A DNA stretch of 64,000 nucleotides, from positions 1-64,000 of the forward strand of contig JALFLK010000010.1 in NCBI GenBank assembly GCA_022774755.1, given 5' to 3'. A model generated the notes under the pieces. The model did no database searches and had not been told where the DNA came from. It worked only from the letters and a program-made list of their open reading frames with translations. This document shows positions 17,383-28,297 of this stretch, piece by piece; positions within the stretch are counted from its first letter, which is position 1; the number at the start of each line of letters is the position of its first letter. This DNA comes from a bacterium. Lineage in GTDB: Bacteria; Bacillota; Clostridia; Oscillospirales; Acutalibacteraceae. Made by a program: the position numbers and the translations under genes.

Positions 17383-18528
17383 ATGAACAAATTTATGTTA
17401 AATGAAACATCATACCACGGCGCAGGTGCAATTTCGGCAATTCCCGAAGAAATTAAGAATCGTGGCTTTAAAAAGGCTTTTGTGGCAACCGATCCCGACT
17501 TGATTAAGTTCGGCGTTTCCGCCAAGGTGACGGATTTGCTTGACAAAGAAGGTATCCCTTATACCGTTTATTCCGATATTAAGGCAAATCCTACTATTGA
17601 GAATGTTCAGCACGGTGTAAATGCTTTCAAAGAATCGGGCGCAGACTGCATTGTTGCTATCGGCGGCGGTTCTTCTATGGATACTGCAAAGGCAATCGGA
17701 ATCATTATTACAAATCCCGAGTTTGCCGATGTTCGTTCTCTTGAGGGTGTTGCACTTACCAAAAATCCCTGCACGCCTATTATTGCCGTTCCCACTACGG
17801 CAGGCACAGCCGCTGAGGTTACAATAAACTACGTTATTACCGATGTTGAGAAAAAGCGCAAATTCGTTTGCGTTGACGCTCATGATATTCCGGTTGTTGC
17901 AGTAGTTGACCCGGATATGATGTCGTCTATGCCAAAGGGACTTACAGCCGCTACCGGAATGGACGCTTTGACCCACGCTATCGAGGGCTATATTACAAAA
18001 GGAGCGTGGGAGCTTTCGGATATGTTCCATCTTAAGGCTATTGAGGTTATCTCCCGTTCACTGCGTGACGCTGTAAACAACACAAAAGAGGGCAGAGAGG
18101 GTATGGCTCTCGGACAGTACATAGCCGGAATGGGATTTTCCAATGTGGGCTTAGGTGTTGACCACTCAATGGCTCACACCCTTTCGGCATATTACGATAT
18201 GCCTCACGGCAAGGCTTGCGCTACGCTTCTTCCTGCGGTAATGGAGTACAACGCTGAATATACAGGAGAAAAATACAGAGAAATTGCCCGTGCTATGGGC
18301 GTTAAGGGCGTTGATGATATGTCACCCGAGCAGTACAGAAAAGCGGCTGTTGACGCTGTTGCACAGCTTGCCGAAGATGTAGGAATCAAGACAAGTCTCA
18401 AGGGCGTTGTAAAGGAAGAAGACCTGCACCAGCTTGCTGTTGACGCATACGCTGACGCCTGCCGTCCCGGCAATCCCAGAGAAACAAGCGTTGAGGATAT
18501 CGAAGCTATTTACCGCAGTTTGATGTAA
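17383..18528 (+). CDS. fucO: Iron-containing alcohol dehydrogenase, lactaldehyde reductase-like
   Basis: It is a 381-residue group III (Fe-dependent) alcohol dehydrogenase, closest in pattern to FucO, which reduces lactaldehyde to 1,2-propanediol. The NAD-binding GGGSSMDTAKAIGI, the PTTAGTAAEVT motif, and metal-ligand regions GMDALTHAIEGY and DHSMAHTLSAYYDMPHG (three histidines) are all present. I use ATG 17383, since the track's GTG lies inside the AAAGGTGAG ribosome site. It stands alone with its own promoter and terminator and has no fucose or rhamnose genes beside it, so the substrate is uncertain. Confidence 0.85.
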   Translation: MNKFMLNETSYHGAGAISAIPEEIKNRGFKKAFVATDPDLIKFGVSAKVTDLLDKEGIPYTVYSDIKANPTIENVQHGVNAFKESGADCIVAIGGGSSMDTAKAIGIIITNPEFADVRSLEGVALTKNPCTPIIAVPTTAGTAAEVTINYVITDVEKKRKFVCVDAHDIPVVAVVDPDMMSSMPKGLTAATGMDALTHAIEGYITKGAWELSDMFHLKAIEVISRSLRDAVNNTKEGREGMALGQYIAGMGFSNVGLGVDHSMAHTLSAYYDMPHGKACATLLPAVMEYNAEYTGEKYREIARAMGVKGVDDMSPEQYRKAAVDAVAQLAEDVGIKTSLKGVVKEEDLHQLAVDAYADACRPGNPRETSVEDIEAIYRSLM

Positions 18529-18646
18529 CAGATTTATGCGTCAATAAATTCTTAACCAGAAAAATTTAATCGCATAAACAGCAAAACATAATCGGTTATA
18601 TATTGGATTGACCTTATTAAATGTGAATCTTTGAAATTTTTATTGG

Positions 18647-18683
18647 GCACCCTGCATATTAGCCTTGCAGGGTGCATTTTGTT
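18647..18683 (+). terminator. Terminator after the alcohol dehydrogenase gene
   Basis: GCACCCTGCA (18647-18656) and TGCAGGGTGC (18666-18675) form a perfect 10-bp stem followed by ATTTTGTT. The rest of the 18529-18880 gap is AT-rich with no frame, apart from the fru promoter. Confidence 0.85.
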
Positions 18684-18830
18684 GCTCGAAAATGATTGAT
18701 TGTGAATATATTGATATAAAATTATACATAATAATATAGTTTAATAGGATAATTATTGTAGTAAAAATCTGGAAATTGACTGAATTTGAATAAAAATTAA
18801 AATATTTTGAATTTTTTTGATTGAAAATGC

Positions 18831-18858
18831 TTGACTTTGGAGAATTTTGTGCTATAAT
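18831..18858 (+). promoter_or_regulatory. Sigma-A promoter for the fructose PTS operon
   Basis: TTGACT (18831-18836), a 16-bp spacer and TATAAT (18853-18858) lie 22 nt upstream of the fruR start codon. The short leader leaves room for operator control at the -10/+1 region, but I could not identify a clear operator. Confidence 0.8.
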
Positions 18859-18880
18859 CTAATCAAGAGGTGAACGAAAG

Positions 18881-19630
18881 ATGCTCACACAGGAAAGATA
18901 CCAAGCGATACTTAATATTTTGAATAAAAAAAATGCGGTAACGGTTGCCGAACTTACAAATTTGCTGGATACCTCGGAGTCAACAATACGCCGTGACTTA
19001 AATACTCTTGACGAAATGGGAAAACTTAAAAAAGTATTCGGCGGAGCTACTTCGGTCGCCAAAAATTCAGGCGTTTTAGAGGCGGCGGTAAGCAGCAGAG
19101 AAAATGTTATGATAAAAGAAAAATCAGCAGTCGCTAATTACGCTGCCGGTCTTATTAACGATAACGACTTTGTTTATATTGACGCAGGCACAACTACTTC
19201 AAGGCTTGCAGATTACATAAGCAACAGCAAAGCAACCTATGTTACAAACGGAATTGCTCATGCGAGAAAGCTTATTCAAAAGGGATTTACCGCATATATA
19301 CTCGGCGGAAAAATCAAGCCCGTAACCGAAGCTGTTGTGGGCGCAGAGGGAATCAGAAGCATTGCAAACTTCAACTTTACCAAAGCGTTTATGGGAACAA
19401 ACGGAATTGATTTGGAAGCAGGATTTACAACGCCGGACATCGAGGAGTCGCTTATAAAAGAAAAGGCAATAAAGCAAAGCTATATGACGTTTGTGCTTGC
19501 AGACAATACAAAATTCGGTAAGATATTTCCGGCTACATTTTCAAAGCTTGAGAAATGCTGTATCATAACCGATATTCTTACGGATAAAAGGTTTGCCGAT
19601 AAAACTGTTATTAAGGAGGTACAGAAGTGA
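18881..19630 (+). CDS. fruR: DeoR-family repressor of the fructose operon
   Basis: The 249-residue protein has an N-terminal DeoR helix-turn-helix (VAELTNLLDTSESTIRRDLNTLDEMG) and a C-terminal sugar-phosphate sensor domain with IDAGTTTSRLADYI, where the TT-rich loop binds the phosphorylated effector. In this family fructose-1-phosphate usually relieves repression. That ligand is inferred from position as first gene of the fru operon. The ribosome site AGAGGTGA is close upstream. Its TGA overlaps the fruK start by four bases (GTGA). Confidence 0.93.
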   Translation: MLTQERYQAILNILNKKNAVTVAELTNLLDTSESTIRRDLNTLDEMGKLKKVFGGATSVAKNSGVLEAAVSSRENVMIKEKSAVANYAAGLINDNDFVYIDAGTTTSRLADYISNSKATYVTNGIAHARKLIQKGFTAYILGGKIKPVTEAVVGAEGIRSIANFNFTKAFMGTNGIDLEAGFTTPDIEESLIKEKAIKQSYMTFVLADNTKFGKIFPATFSKLEKCCIITDILTDKRFADKTVIKEVQK

Positions 19631-20532
19631 TTTATACAGTAACTTTAAACCCTTCAATAGATTATGTTGTAAGGCTCAGCGAATTAAAAACGGGAATTAC
19701 AAACAGAACTGACAGCGAGGAATACTATTTCGGCGGAAAAGGAATAAATGTTTCCTGTGTGCTTGCGGAGCTTGACATAGAAAGCACCGCCTTGGGATTT
19801 ATCGCAGGATTTACCGGAGATGCCATTGAGAGAGGAATTAAAAACCAAAAAATCAATACGGATTTTATTAAGCTTAAATCCGGCATTTCCCGAATAAATG
19901 TAAAAATTAAAGCCGGGGAAGAAACCGAGATAAACTGCCAGGGGCCTTATATTGAGGAAGGTGAGCTTATGAGGCTTATGGAAAAAACCGACCGTTTATC
20001 CGACGGAGATACCATTGTCCTCGCAGGCAATATTCCGAAGACGATGCCTGATGATGTTTACGAAAAAATCCTCGAAAGGATTAAGGATAAAAAAGTGAGA
20101 ATTGTTGTTGACGCAACAAAACAGCTTTTGGTAAATTCACTTAAATATAAACCGTTTTTGATTAAGCCTAACAGGCAGGAACTTTCGGAAATTTTTTCCG
20201 TTGAAATAAGTACCGAGGAAGAAATCGAAAAGTATGCAAAAGAGCTCCAGAAAATGGGTGCGGAGAATGTTTTGATTTCTCTGGGCAAAGACGGCGCAAT
20301 GCTTATTGATGAGTATGGAAAAAAGCATAAAGCCGGAGTTTTGGACGGCAGGGTGATTAACACCGTCGGTTCCGGAGACTCTATGGTAGCCGGCTTTATA
20401 GCAGGATATGAAAAAGAGCACAGCTACTCTTACGCATTGAAATTAGGCAGCGTCTGCGGAAACGCAACGGCATTTTTAAGCGGACTTGCCACAAAAGAAA
20501 AAATAAATGAATTGCTTGCAAAATTTAATTAA
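19627..20532 (+). CDS. fruK: 1-phosphofructokinase
   Basis: It phosphorylates fructose-1-phosphate, the product of FruA, to fructose-1,6-bisphosphate. The 301-residue PfkB-family kinase has the N-terminal TLNPSIDYVV signature, the GGKGINVS substrate motif and NTVGSGDSMVAGFIAG holding the catalytic aspartate. It starts at GTG 19627 seven bases after AAGGAGG, overlapping fruR. Members of this family also include tagatose-6-phosphate kinases. The adjacent fructose-type transporter argues for FruK. Confidence 0.94.
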   Translation: MIYTVTLNPSIDYVVRLSELKTGITNRTDSEEYYFGGKGINVSCVLAELDIESTALGFIAGFTGDAIERGIKNQKINTDFIKLKSGISRINVKIKAGEETEINCQGPYIEEGELMRLMEKTDRLSDGDTIVLAGNIPKTMPDDVYEKILERIKDKKVRIVVDATKQLLVNSLKYKPFLIKPNRQELSEIFSVEISTEEEIEKYAKELQKMGAENVLISLGKDGAMLIDEYGKKHKAGVLDGRVINTVGSGDSMVAGFIAGYEKEHSYSYALKLGSVCGNATAFLSGLATKEKINELLAKFN

Positions 20533-20546
20533 AAGGAGAGAGATTT

Positions 20547-22508
20547 ATGCGAATTACTGATTTGCTGAAAGAAAACGGTATCGCTCTTAACGTTTCTGTA
20601 AACGACAAGAACGACGCCATTAGCAAGCTTGTTTCCCTGCACGAAAAGTGCGGAAATCTTAAAAATACGGAATCATACAGAGAGGGAATCCTCAAGAGGG
20701 AGGAAATGGGCACCACAGCCGTAGGTATGGAGGTTGCTATTCCTCACGCAAAGAGCGACGCTGTAAAAGCACCTGCCTTGACTGCTATTACAGTTCCAAA
20801 TGGAGTTGAATACGGTGCCGCAGACGGAAAGCCCTGTAAGCTTTTGTTTATGATTGCCGCAACAACCGATGGTGATGTTCATCTTGAGGTACTTGCAAGG
20901 CTGATGCAGCTTTTGATGGATGAAGAATTCACGGCAAAGCTGAAATCTGCAAAGACGGCAAAGGAGTTTCTTGCAATCATAGACGCTAAAGAGTCTGAAA
21001 AATTCCCCGAAGAGGCAAAAGCAGTCAAAGCCCCGGCAAAGGGAGCGTACAGAGTGCTTGCGGTAACAGCTTGTCCAACGGGTATTGCACATACTTATAT
21101 GGCAGCCGAGGCTCTTGTTAAAGCAGGAGAAAAGATGGGAGTTACCGTAAAGGTTGAAACAAACGGCTCCGGCGGTGCAAAGAATGTACTTACCGCTAAG
21201 GAAATTGAAGAATGTGACGGCATTATAATTGCCGCAGATAAAAGTGTTGAAACAGCTCGCTTTGACGGCAAGCCTGTATATTCCACAAAGGTTTCCGACG
21301 GAATCAATAAGCCCGAAGAGCTTATTCAGAAAATAATCAACGGCGAAGCTCCTGTGTTCCATTCCGATCGCAAACATTCTTCGGAAAGCAGTTCCTCCGG
21401 TAATGACAGCTTGGGACGTCAGATTTATAAACACCTTATGAACGGAGTTTCTCATATGCTTCCGTTCGTAGTTGCAGGCGGTATCTTCATCGCCATTGCA
21501 TTTCTTATTGACGCAGCAAGCGGAGTTTCGGCAGAAGGCAACTCAGCATTCGGTACCGTTACCCCGGTTGCGGCGTGGTTTAAGACAATCGGCGGATACG
21601 CATTTAACTTTATGCTTCCTATCCTTGCCGGCTTTATAGCAAAGTCAATCGCAGACCGCCCCGGCTTGCTGGTGGGCTTTGTTGGCGGATTCTTAGCGTC
21701 AAACGGCGCAACCTTTGCAGACCCTGCGGCGGCTGCTTCAATTCCTTCGGGATTTTTAGGCGCACTTTTGGCAGGCTTTGCAGGCGGTTATCTGATGCTC
21801 CTGCTTGAGAAACTCTGCGATAAGCTTCCAAACGCACTTGAAGGCATTAAGCCCGTACTGCTTTATCCTCTTGCAGGTTTAGGTATTGTAGGCGTTATGA
21901 TGTGCGCCGTCAATCCGTTTATGGGTATGATTAACACAGGTCTTAACAACGGTCTGACATGGCTCAGCGAAAACGACCTTGGCATTGTTTTGGGATGTAT
22001 CTTAGGTGCAATGATGTCTATTGATATGGGCGGTCCTTTCAACAAGGCGGCTTATGTATTCGGCACAGGAATGCTTACAACTGCAGCGGCAACTACTGAC
22101 CCTGCTGTTCAGGCTGTGTGCTACCAGGTAATGGCCTCCGTGATGATAGGTGGTATGGTACCTCCTATTGCAATCGCTCTTTCAACAACTTTCTTCAAAA
22201 ACAGATGGACAAAGGACGAGCGCAAAAACGGCGTAGTCAACTACATTATGGGACTTTCATTTATCACAGAGGGCGCAATCCCATATGCCGCATCTTCTCC
22301 GCTTAAGGTTATTCCTTCCTGCGCAATCGGTGCAGCAGTAGCAGGCGGTTTGTCGTGGCTGTTCGGCTGTACACTTATGGCTCCTCACGGCGGTATCTTC
22401 GTAGTAGCAACTATCGGTAATCCGCTTATGTACTTGCTTGCATTGGCAATCGGCTCGGTAGTTGGAATGCTTTTGCTTGCATTGCTCAAAAAGCCCTTGA
22501 AGAAATAA
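20547..22508 (+). CDS. fruA: PTS fructose transporter EIIABC
   Basis: This permease imports fructose and phosphorylates it to fructose-1-phosphate. The domain order is EIIA (residues ~1-150, phosphohistidine H67 in AIPHAKSD), EIIB (~168-265, phosphocysteine C176 in TACPTGIAHTYMAAE) and EIIC (~290-650, about ten membrane segments). EIIC carries the conserved GGPFNKAAYVFG and FITEGAIPYAASSPLKVIPSC blocks. All three functions lie in one 653-residue chain, so only HPr and EI are needed in addition, and both follow in the same operon. The ribosome site is AAGGAGAG. Confidence 0.96.
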   Translation: MRITDLLKENGIALNVSVNDKNDAISKLVSLHEKCGNLKNTESYREGILKREEMGTTAVGMEVAIPHAKSDAVKAPALTAITVPNGVEYGAADGKPCKLLFMIAATTDGDVHLEVLARLMQLLMDEEFTAKLKSAKTAKEFLAIIDAKESEKFPEEAKAVKAPAKGAYRVLAVTACPTGIAHTYMAAEALVKAGEKMGVTVKVETNGSGGAKNVLTAKEIEECDGIIIAADKSVETARFDGKPVYSTKVSDGINKPEELIQKIINGEAPVFHSDRKHSSESSSSGNDSLGRQIYKHLMNGVSHMLPFVVAGGIFIAIAFLIDAASGVSAEGNSAFGTVTPVAAWFKTIGGYAFNFMLPILAGFIAKSIADRPGLLVGFVGGFLASNGATFADPAAAASIPSGFLGALLAGFAGGYLMLLLEKLCDKLPNALEGIKPVLLYPLAGLGIVGVMMCAVNPFMGMINTGLNNGLTWLSENDLGIVLGCILGAMMSIDMGGPFNKAAYVFGTGMLTTAAATTDPAVQAVCYQVMASVMIGGMVPPIAIALSTTFFKNRWTKDERKNGVVNYIMGLSFITEGAIPYAASSPLKVIPSCAIGAAVAGGLSWLFGCTLMAPHGGIFVVATIGNPLMYLLALAIGSVVGMLLLALLKKPLKK

Positions 22509-22538
22509 AATAAAAATAATCGGAAATAAATAATTGTT

Positions 22539-22578
22539 AAGGCAGTCCTGCCGATAAAATAAGGCGGCAGGATTGCTT
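22539..22578 (+). promoter_or_regulatory. Intergenic hairpin between fruA and ptsH
   Basis: AAGGCAGTCCTGCCG and CGGCAGGATTGCTT form a stem of about 13-14 bp with one bulge, centred in the 92-nt fruA-ptsH gap. It is followed by AAAATATAAAGGAG rather than a T run. It is therefore more likely an mRNA stability or processing hairpin than a full terminator. Confidence 0.65.
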
Positions 22579-22600
22579 AAAATATAAAGGAGAATTACCT

Positions 22601-22864
22601 ATGGTATCAAAGAAACTTACTCTTACAAATCCACAGGGCTTTCATATGCGTCCCGCTTCGCTCTTTGCTTCGGCAATGGGAAAATATTCCTGCGATGTAA
22701 CAATTAAATTCAACGGAAACGACCACAACGCAAAGAGTCTTTTGAATATAATTGCCGCTTGCATTAAGTGCGGCAGCGAAATTGAGATTGTCTGCGACGG
22801 TGCCGACGAAAACGAGGCTCTTGCCGAGGCTGTTCAGTTAATAGAAAGCGGCTTAGGCGAGTGA
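22601..22864 (+). CDS. ptsH: HPr phosphocarrier protein
   Basis: The 87-residue protein carries phosphate from EI to EIIA. The active site is QGFHMRPAS, with His15 and Arg17 at the canonical numbers. Ser46 is present in HNAKSLLNII, the site that HPr kinase modifies in Bacillota for catabolite control. The residues around it differ from the Bacillus KSIMGVMSLG pattern. Start follows AAGGAG. It lies 92 nt after fruA, within the same apparent operon. Confidence 0.95.
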   Translation: MVSKKLTLTNPQGFHMRPASLFASAMGKYSCDVTIKFNGNDHNAKSLLNIIAACIKCGSEIEIVCDGADENEALAEAVQLIESGLGE

Positions 22865-22899
22865 TTCAGGATAATCTTGGCAAATCGAGGTGATTATTG

Positions 22900-24603
22900 A
22901 TGTTAAAGGGAACAGCGGCTTCCGAGGGGATCGGAATCGGCAAGGTTATGGTAATCAAAGAACATACACTTGAATATACGCCGAAACAGATAGACGATGT
23001 TCAGGCTGAAATTCAAAGATTTAAAAAAGCGGTGGATACTTTTTGCGAGAACACCCGTGCAAAGGCTGAATCTGTAAGGGCTTCGGCGGGAGAAAAAGAA
23101 TCCGAAATTCTTTTGGGACATATCCAGATGATTAAGGACCCCTTTATGGAGGGCGAAATTGAAAAGCTGATTCAGAACGGCACCTGCGCCGAATCTGCCC
23201 TTGAAAATATGTGCGACACCTTTATAGCCGTATTTTCTGCGGCTGATGACGAACTTACAAAACAGCGTGCAACGGATTTGCGTGATGTTAAGACAGGCGT
23301 GCTTTCGGTGCTTTTGGGGGTTGAAGAGGTTAAAATCAGCGACGCATCTAAGGGTACGGTGCTTGTTGCCGGAGAGCTTACACCGTCGATGACAGCGGGA
23401 ATAAACAAGGAAAATATCGTCGGCATAGTTACCGAAACCGGCGGAAAAACTTCTCATTCCGCAATTTTAGCGAGAGCGTTGGAGATTCCTGCAGTGCTGA
23501 GCGTTGAGCAAGCTTTGACAAAGCTTGAGGACGGTATGGAGATTATCGTTGACGGCAGCGAGGGAGAGGTTATTGCCGACCCCGATAAAACACAGATTGA
23601 AGAATACTCAAAAAAGCGTGAAAAATTCATAGAAGAACGCCGTGAACTGGAAAAATACAGAGGTCAAAAGACAAAATCGGCAGATGGCATTGAATATCAG
23701 CTGTGCTGTAATATAGGCAAACCCGACGACGCAGTAAAAGCCGTTGAATGTGACGGCGAGGGAGTGGGACTGTTCAGAACGGAATTTTTGTTTATGGACA
23801 GAACCTCGGTGCCCACAGAACAGGAGCAGTTTGAAGCGTACAAAAAAGCCGCCCTTATTCTAAAGGGACGGCCGATGATAATCAGAACCCTCGACATTGG
23901 CGGAGATAAGGAACTGCCCTATTTGGGACTTGAAAAAGAAGAAAACCCCTTTATGGGCTTTAGAGCAATAAGATATTGCCTGAAAAACCGTGAGCTTTTT
24001 AAAACACAAATCAGGGCGATTCTACGTGCAAGCTCCTTTGGCGAAATTATGATAATGTTTCCCTTGATCACCTGTGTTGAGGAGCTCAGGCAGGGAAAAG
24101 AGCTTGTGGAAATTGCTAAGGAAGAATTAAAAGCGGGGAATATCCCCTTTGACGAGAATATAAAGGTCGGCGTAATGACCGAAACCTCATCGGCAGGTGT
24201 AATTGCAGATATTCTGGCAAAAGAGGCGGACTTTTTCAGCATCGGAACAAACGACCTTACGGGCTATACCATGGCATGCGACAGGGGCAACAGCGATGTT
24301 TCTTATCTTTATTCGCCCTTCCAGCCAAGCGTACTGCGCCTGATAAAAAATATAATTGAGTGCGGAGTGAAAAACAACATTCCCGTTGGAATGTGCGGCG
24401 AGGCGGCAGGCAATAAACTGATGATACCTTTGCTTATCGCCTTTGGTCTTACGGAGTTCAGCGTGTCTGCGCCGTCGGTGCTAAGCGTTAGAAAAACCGT
24501 GTCTGAATGGACTAAGGAAGCAGCCGACAAGGTTGCGGAAAAAGTGATGACCCTTTTAACCGAAGAAGAAATTGTAAATTATTTAAAGTCGGTTGCTAAG
24601 TAA
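22900..24603 (+). CDS. ptsI: PTS enzyme I (phosphoenolpyruvate-protein phosphotransferase)
   Basis: EI takes phosphate from phosphoenolpyruvate and passes it to HPr. At 567 residues (from ATG 22900, after GAGGTGA) it is full length. The phosphohistidine lies in TETGGKTSHSAILARALEIPAV. The PEP-binding barrel shows GVGLFRTEFLFMDR and the catalytic cysteine motif IPVGMCGEAAGN. The last gene of the fru operon, with a strong terminator after it. The general PTS genes are therefore under the fructose regulon promoter, unless a separate promoter exists. Confidence 0.97.
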   Translation: MLKGTAASEGIGIGKVMVIKEHTLEYTPKQIDDVQAEIQRFKKAVDTFCENTRAKAESVRASAGEKESEILLGHIQMIKDPFMEGEIEKLIQNGTCAESALENMCDTFIAVFSAADDELTKQRATDLRDVKTGVLSVLLGVEEVKISDASKGTVLVAGELTPSMTAGINKENIVGIVTETGGKTSHSAILARALEIPAVLSVEQALTKLEDGMEIIVDGSEGEVIADPDKTQIEEYSKKREKFIEERRELEKYRGQKTKSADGIEYQLCCNIGKPDDAVKAVECDGEGVGLFRTEFLFMDRTSVPTEQEQFEAYKKAALILKGRPMIIRTLDIGGDKELPYLGLEKEENPFMGFRAIRYCLKNRELFKTQIRAILRASSFGEIMIMFPLITCVEELRQGKELVEIAKEELKAGNIPFDENIKVGVMTETSSAGVIADILAKEADFFSIGTNDLTGYTMACDRGNSDVSYLYSPFQPSVLRLIKNIIECGVKNNIPVGMCGEAAGNKLMIPLLIAFGLTEFSVSAPSVLSVRKTVSEWTKEAADKVAEKVMTLLTEEEIVNYLKSVAK

Positions 24604-24665
24604 GAACTCAATTCTATTGTATTTGTTTTCAAACACACAATATATGAGCTTATCGCTCAAAGGAA

Positions 24666-24699
24666 AACGGGGCTGTTAGTGGAACAGCCCCGTTTTTTT
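24666..24699 (+). terminator. Strong terminator after ptsI
   Basis: AACGGGGCTGTT pairs perfectly with AACAGCCCCGTT (12 bp, loop AGTGG), followed by seven T. Confidence 0.93.
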
Positions 24700-24745
24700 A
24701 TGAAGAAATCTTCTGCTTAAATTATATTTTCTCTTTTGTATACAT

Positions 24746-24774
24746 AAACGCTCCCCGTTTAACGAGGAGCGTTT
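24746..24774 (-). terminator. Terminator after ilvC
   Basis: AAACGCTCC and GGAGCGTTT enclose a CCGTTTAACGA centre that adds GTT/AAC pairs. It is nearly palindromic, so it could act on both strands. It lies 19 nt after the ilvC stop, with a moderate T-rich tail on the minus strand. Confidence 0.75.
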
Positions 24775-24792
24775 ATTGTAAATGATTATAAA

Positions 24793-26368
<1,576 letters not shown>

Positions 26369-26378
26369 AGCTTACCTC

Positions 26379-28001
26379 TTAAATGGAAGGAGTGTCGGGA
26401 TAAACGTCACACACTAAAATAAACGCTTTATCGCTGTTTACCATTTCCTTTGCGGCTTCTTCCGCCTGCTCGTTAGTGCTTGCTCTGGCGCACTTGATTC
26501 CGTACGCCTTAGCCAAAAGTTCAATATCGGGAGCGTCGTTAAGAATGGTTGCGGCGTGTCTGTGACCGTAATGGTTATCCTGAAGCTCTCTTACCATACC
26601 TAAGCGAGAGTTTTTCATTACTATGATTTTAACTGCAAGGTCGTTTTGCACAATGGTAGCCAGCTCGTTAAGGCTCATCTGAAAGCTTCCGTCGCCGCAT
26701 ACCGCAACAACATCTCTTGAAGGTCTTGCAAATTTTGCGCCGATTGCCGCAGGAATTGAATATCCCATTGTACCCATTCCGCCTGTGGTCAAAAACCTGC
26801 CCTCACGAATCTTAAAGTTGTTTGCGCACCAAATCTGGTTTTGTCCCACATCGGCAACTAATATTGCCTTTGACCTGAGCATTGAGCTTAGCTTGCCGAT
26901 AAAGCTCCTGGGCTCAACAAAACCGTCGAAGGTTTTTGGCGCTCTTGAAAGCTGTGTTTTCCAGCTTTTTATTGTTTCACTCCATTGTTTTGCAACCTTG
27001 TAATCTCCGATTTCGTCCAGAAGATTATTTACAACATTTTTCATATCGCCGACAATGGGGATTGTTGTTTTAACGTTTTTTCCGATTTCCGCAGGGTCAA
27101 TATCAATATGTATAACCTTTACCCGCTCGCCCATCTGGTCGGGGGAAGCAACAGCACGGTCGCCTAAACGGGCGCCGCATACAATCACTAAGTCGGATTC
27201 GTGCAATGCACGGTTTGCAGGGGCTTTGCCGAATGTACCCAGCATGCCCATATAAAGCTCATGCTCCGAGGGCATAACACCGATTCCCATCATAGTAGAA
27301 AGCACCGGGATTCCCGTTTTTTCTGCAAATTCCACAAGCTTCAGCTTTGCGCCTGAACTTAAAACACCGCCGCCTGCTACGATAATCGGTCTTTTGCTTT
27401 TGCCTATAAGCTCTATCGCACGTTTAATCTGAACTGTGTGCCCTTTGGTGTTTGGCTTATATCCCACAATGTTTACGCTGTCGGGATATACAAACTCTTC
27501 AATTTTCTTTTGCTGAATATCTATGGGAATATCAATAAGCACCGGACCGGGACGGCCTGTTGTTGCAATATGGAAGGCCTCTTTAAAAATTCTGGGTAAA
27601 TCCTCGGTTTTGTTCACAAGGTAGCTGTGTTTAACAAAGGGCTCGCATGCGCCGGTAATGTCTGCCTCCTGAAAAACATCCCTGCCGATTAAATCGGAAC
27701 GAACCTGTCCTGTGATTGCAATAATCGGAATTGAATCCATATAAGCCGTTGCAATGCCGGTGATAAGGTTTGTTGCACCGGGACCGGAGGTTGCGGCACA
27801 TACGCCGACGGTTGATTTTGCCCTTGCGTAACCGCTTGCCGCATGGACGGCGTTTTGCTCCTGGCGGACAAGCACATGCTTTATATCCGAGCTGTATAGA
27901 GAATCGTAAAAAGGGCATATTGCAGCGCCGGGATAACCGAAAACAACAGATACATTTTCAGCCTCCAGGCATTTGACCATTATATCCGCACCGCTTATCA
28001 T
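26379..28001 (-). CDS. ilvB: Acetolactate synthase large (catalytic) subunit
   Basis: This ThDP-dependent enzyme condenses pyruvate units in branched-chain amino acid synthesis. The 540-residue protein has VFGYPGAAICPFYDSL, the catalytic glutamate in VRQEQNAVHAASGYARA (usually RHEQ; the histidine is replaced by glutamine here), the TSGPGATNLITGIATAYMDSIP block and the ThDP-binding GDGSFQMSLNELATIVQ. Start ATG 28001 follows AGGAG at a rather long 12-base spacing. It is the first gene of the ilvBNC operon. Confidence 0.95.
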   Translation of the reverse strand: MISGADIMVKCLEAENVSVVFGYPGAAICPFYDSLYSSDIKHVLVRQEQNAVHAASGYARAKSTVGVCAATSGPGATNLITGIATAYMDSIPIIAITGQVRSDLIGRDVFQEADITGACEPFVKHSYLVNKTEDLPRIFKEAFHIATTGRPGPVLIDIPIDIQQKKIEEFVYPDSVNIVGYKPNTKGHTVQIKRAIELIGKSKRPIIVAGGGVLSSGAKLKLVEFAEKTGIPVLSTMMGIGVMPSEHELYMGMLGTFGKAPANRALHESDLVIVCGARLGDRAVASPDQMGERVKVIHIDIDPAEIGKNVKTTIPIVGDMKNVVNNLLDEIGDYKVAKQWSETIKSWKTQLSRAPKTFDGFVEPRSFIGKLSSMLRSKAILVADVGQNQIWCANNFKIREGRFLTTGGMGTMGYSIPAAIGAKFARPSRDVVAVCGDGSFQMSLNELATIVQNDLAVKIIVMKNSRLGMVRELQDNHYGHRHAATILNDAPDIELLAKAYGIKCARASTNEQAEEAAKEMVNSDKAFILVCDVYPDTPSI

Positions 28002-28060
28002 ACTTTAGGTTTTCTCCTATCCTTAAAATTTCCGATGTTTCATCGGCTATTTTAGAGATT

Positions 28061-28089
28061 ATTATAATACATATATATAGAAAAGTAAA
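28061..28089 (-). promoter_or_regulatory. Putative sigma-A promoter for ilvBNC
   Basis: On the minus strand TTTACT (28084-28089), a 17-bp spacer and TATAAT (28061-28066) lie 60 nt upstream of ilvB. The short leader includes CCGATGAAACATCGG, a small hairpin, but no T-box or leader-peptide attenuator is apparent. Confidence 0.65.
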
Positions 28090-28297
28090 GTAGAAAGATA
28101 GCGCAATATCGGAGAAAAAAGGTGAAAAATAAAAAAACAAAGGGATAAATGAATTTTGGACTAATAATATGTTGATTATTAAAGGTCAAATTAAAGTCAG
28201 ATTTCAACTAAAATTAAAAAATATAAATTTTTTAAAAATAAGAGAAAATAAGAGCATTTGTGAGCTATTTTAAAATAAACGGAGTTTTATGCCATTA

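Noticed and set aside
17410-18030. 206-aa minus-strand ORF opposite the alcohol dehydrogenase
   Set aside because: Shadow of a conserved gene; composition atypical and no ribosome site.
20673-21455. 260-aa minus-strand ORF opposite fruA
   Set aside because: Cysteine- and phenylalanine-rich shadow frame without a start signal, fully inside a conserved gene.
28002-28060. T-box or leader-peptide attenuator ahead of ilvBNC
   Set aside because: The leader is about 55 nt, with only a small hairpin and no T-box sequence or Leu/Val/Ile-rich peptide.
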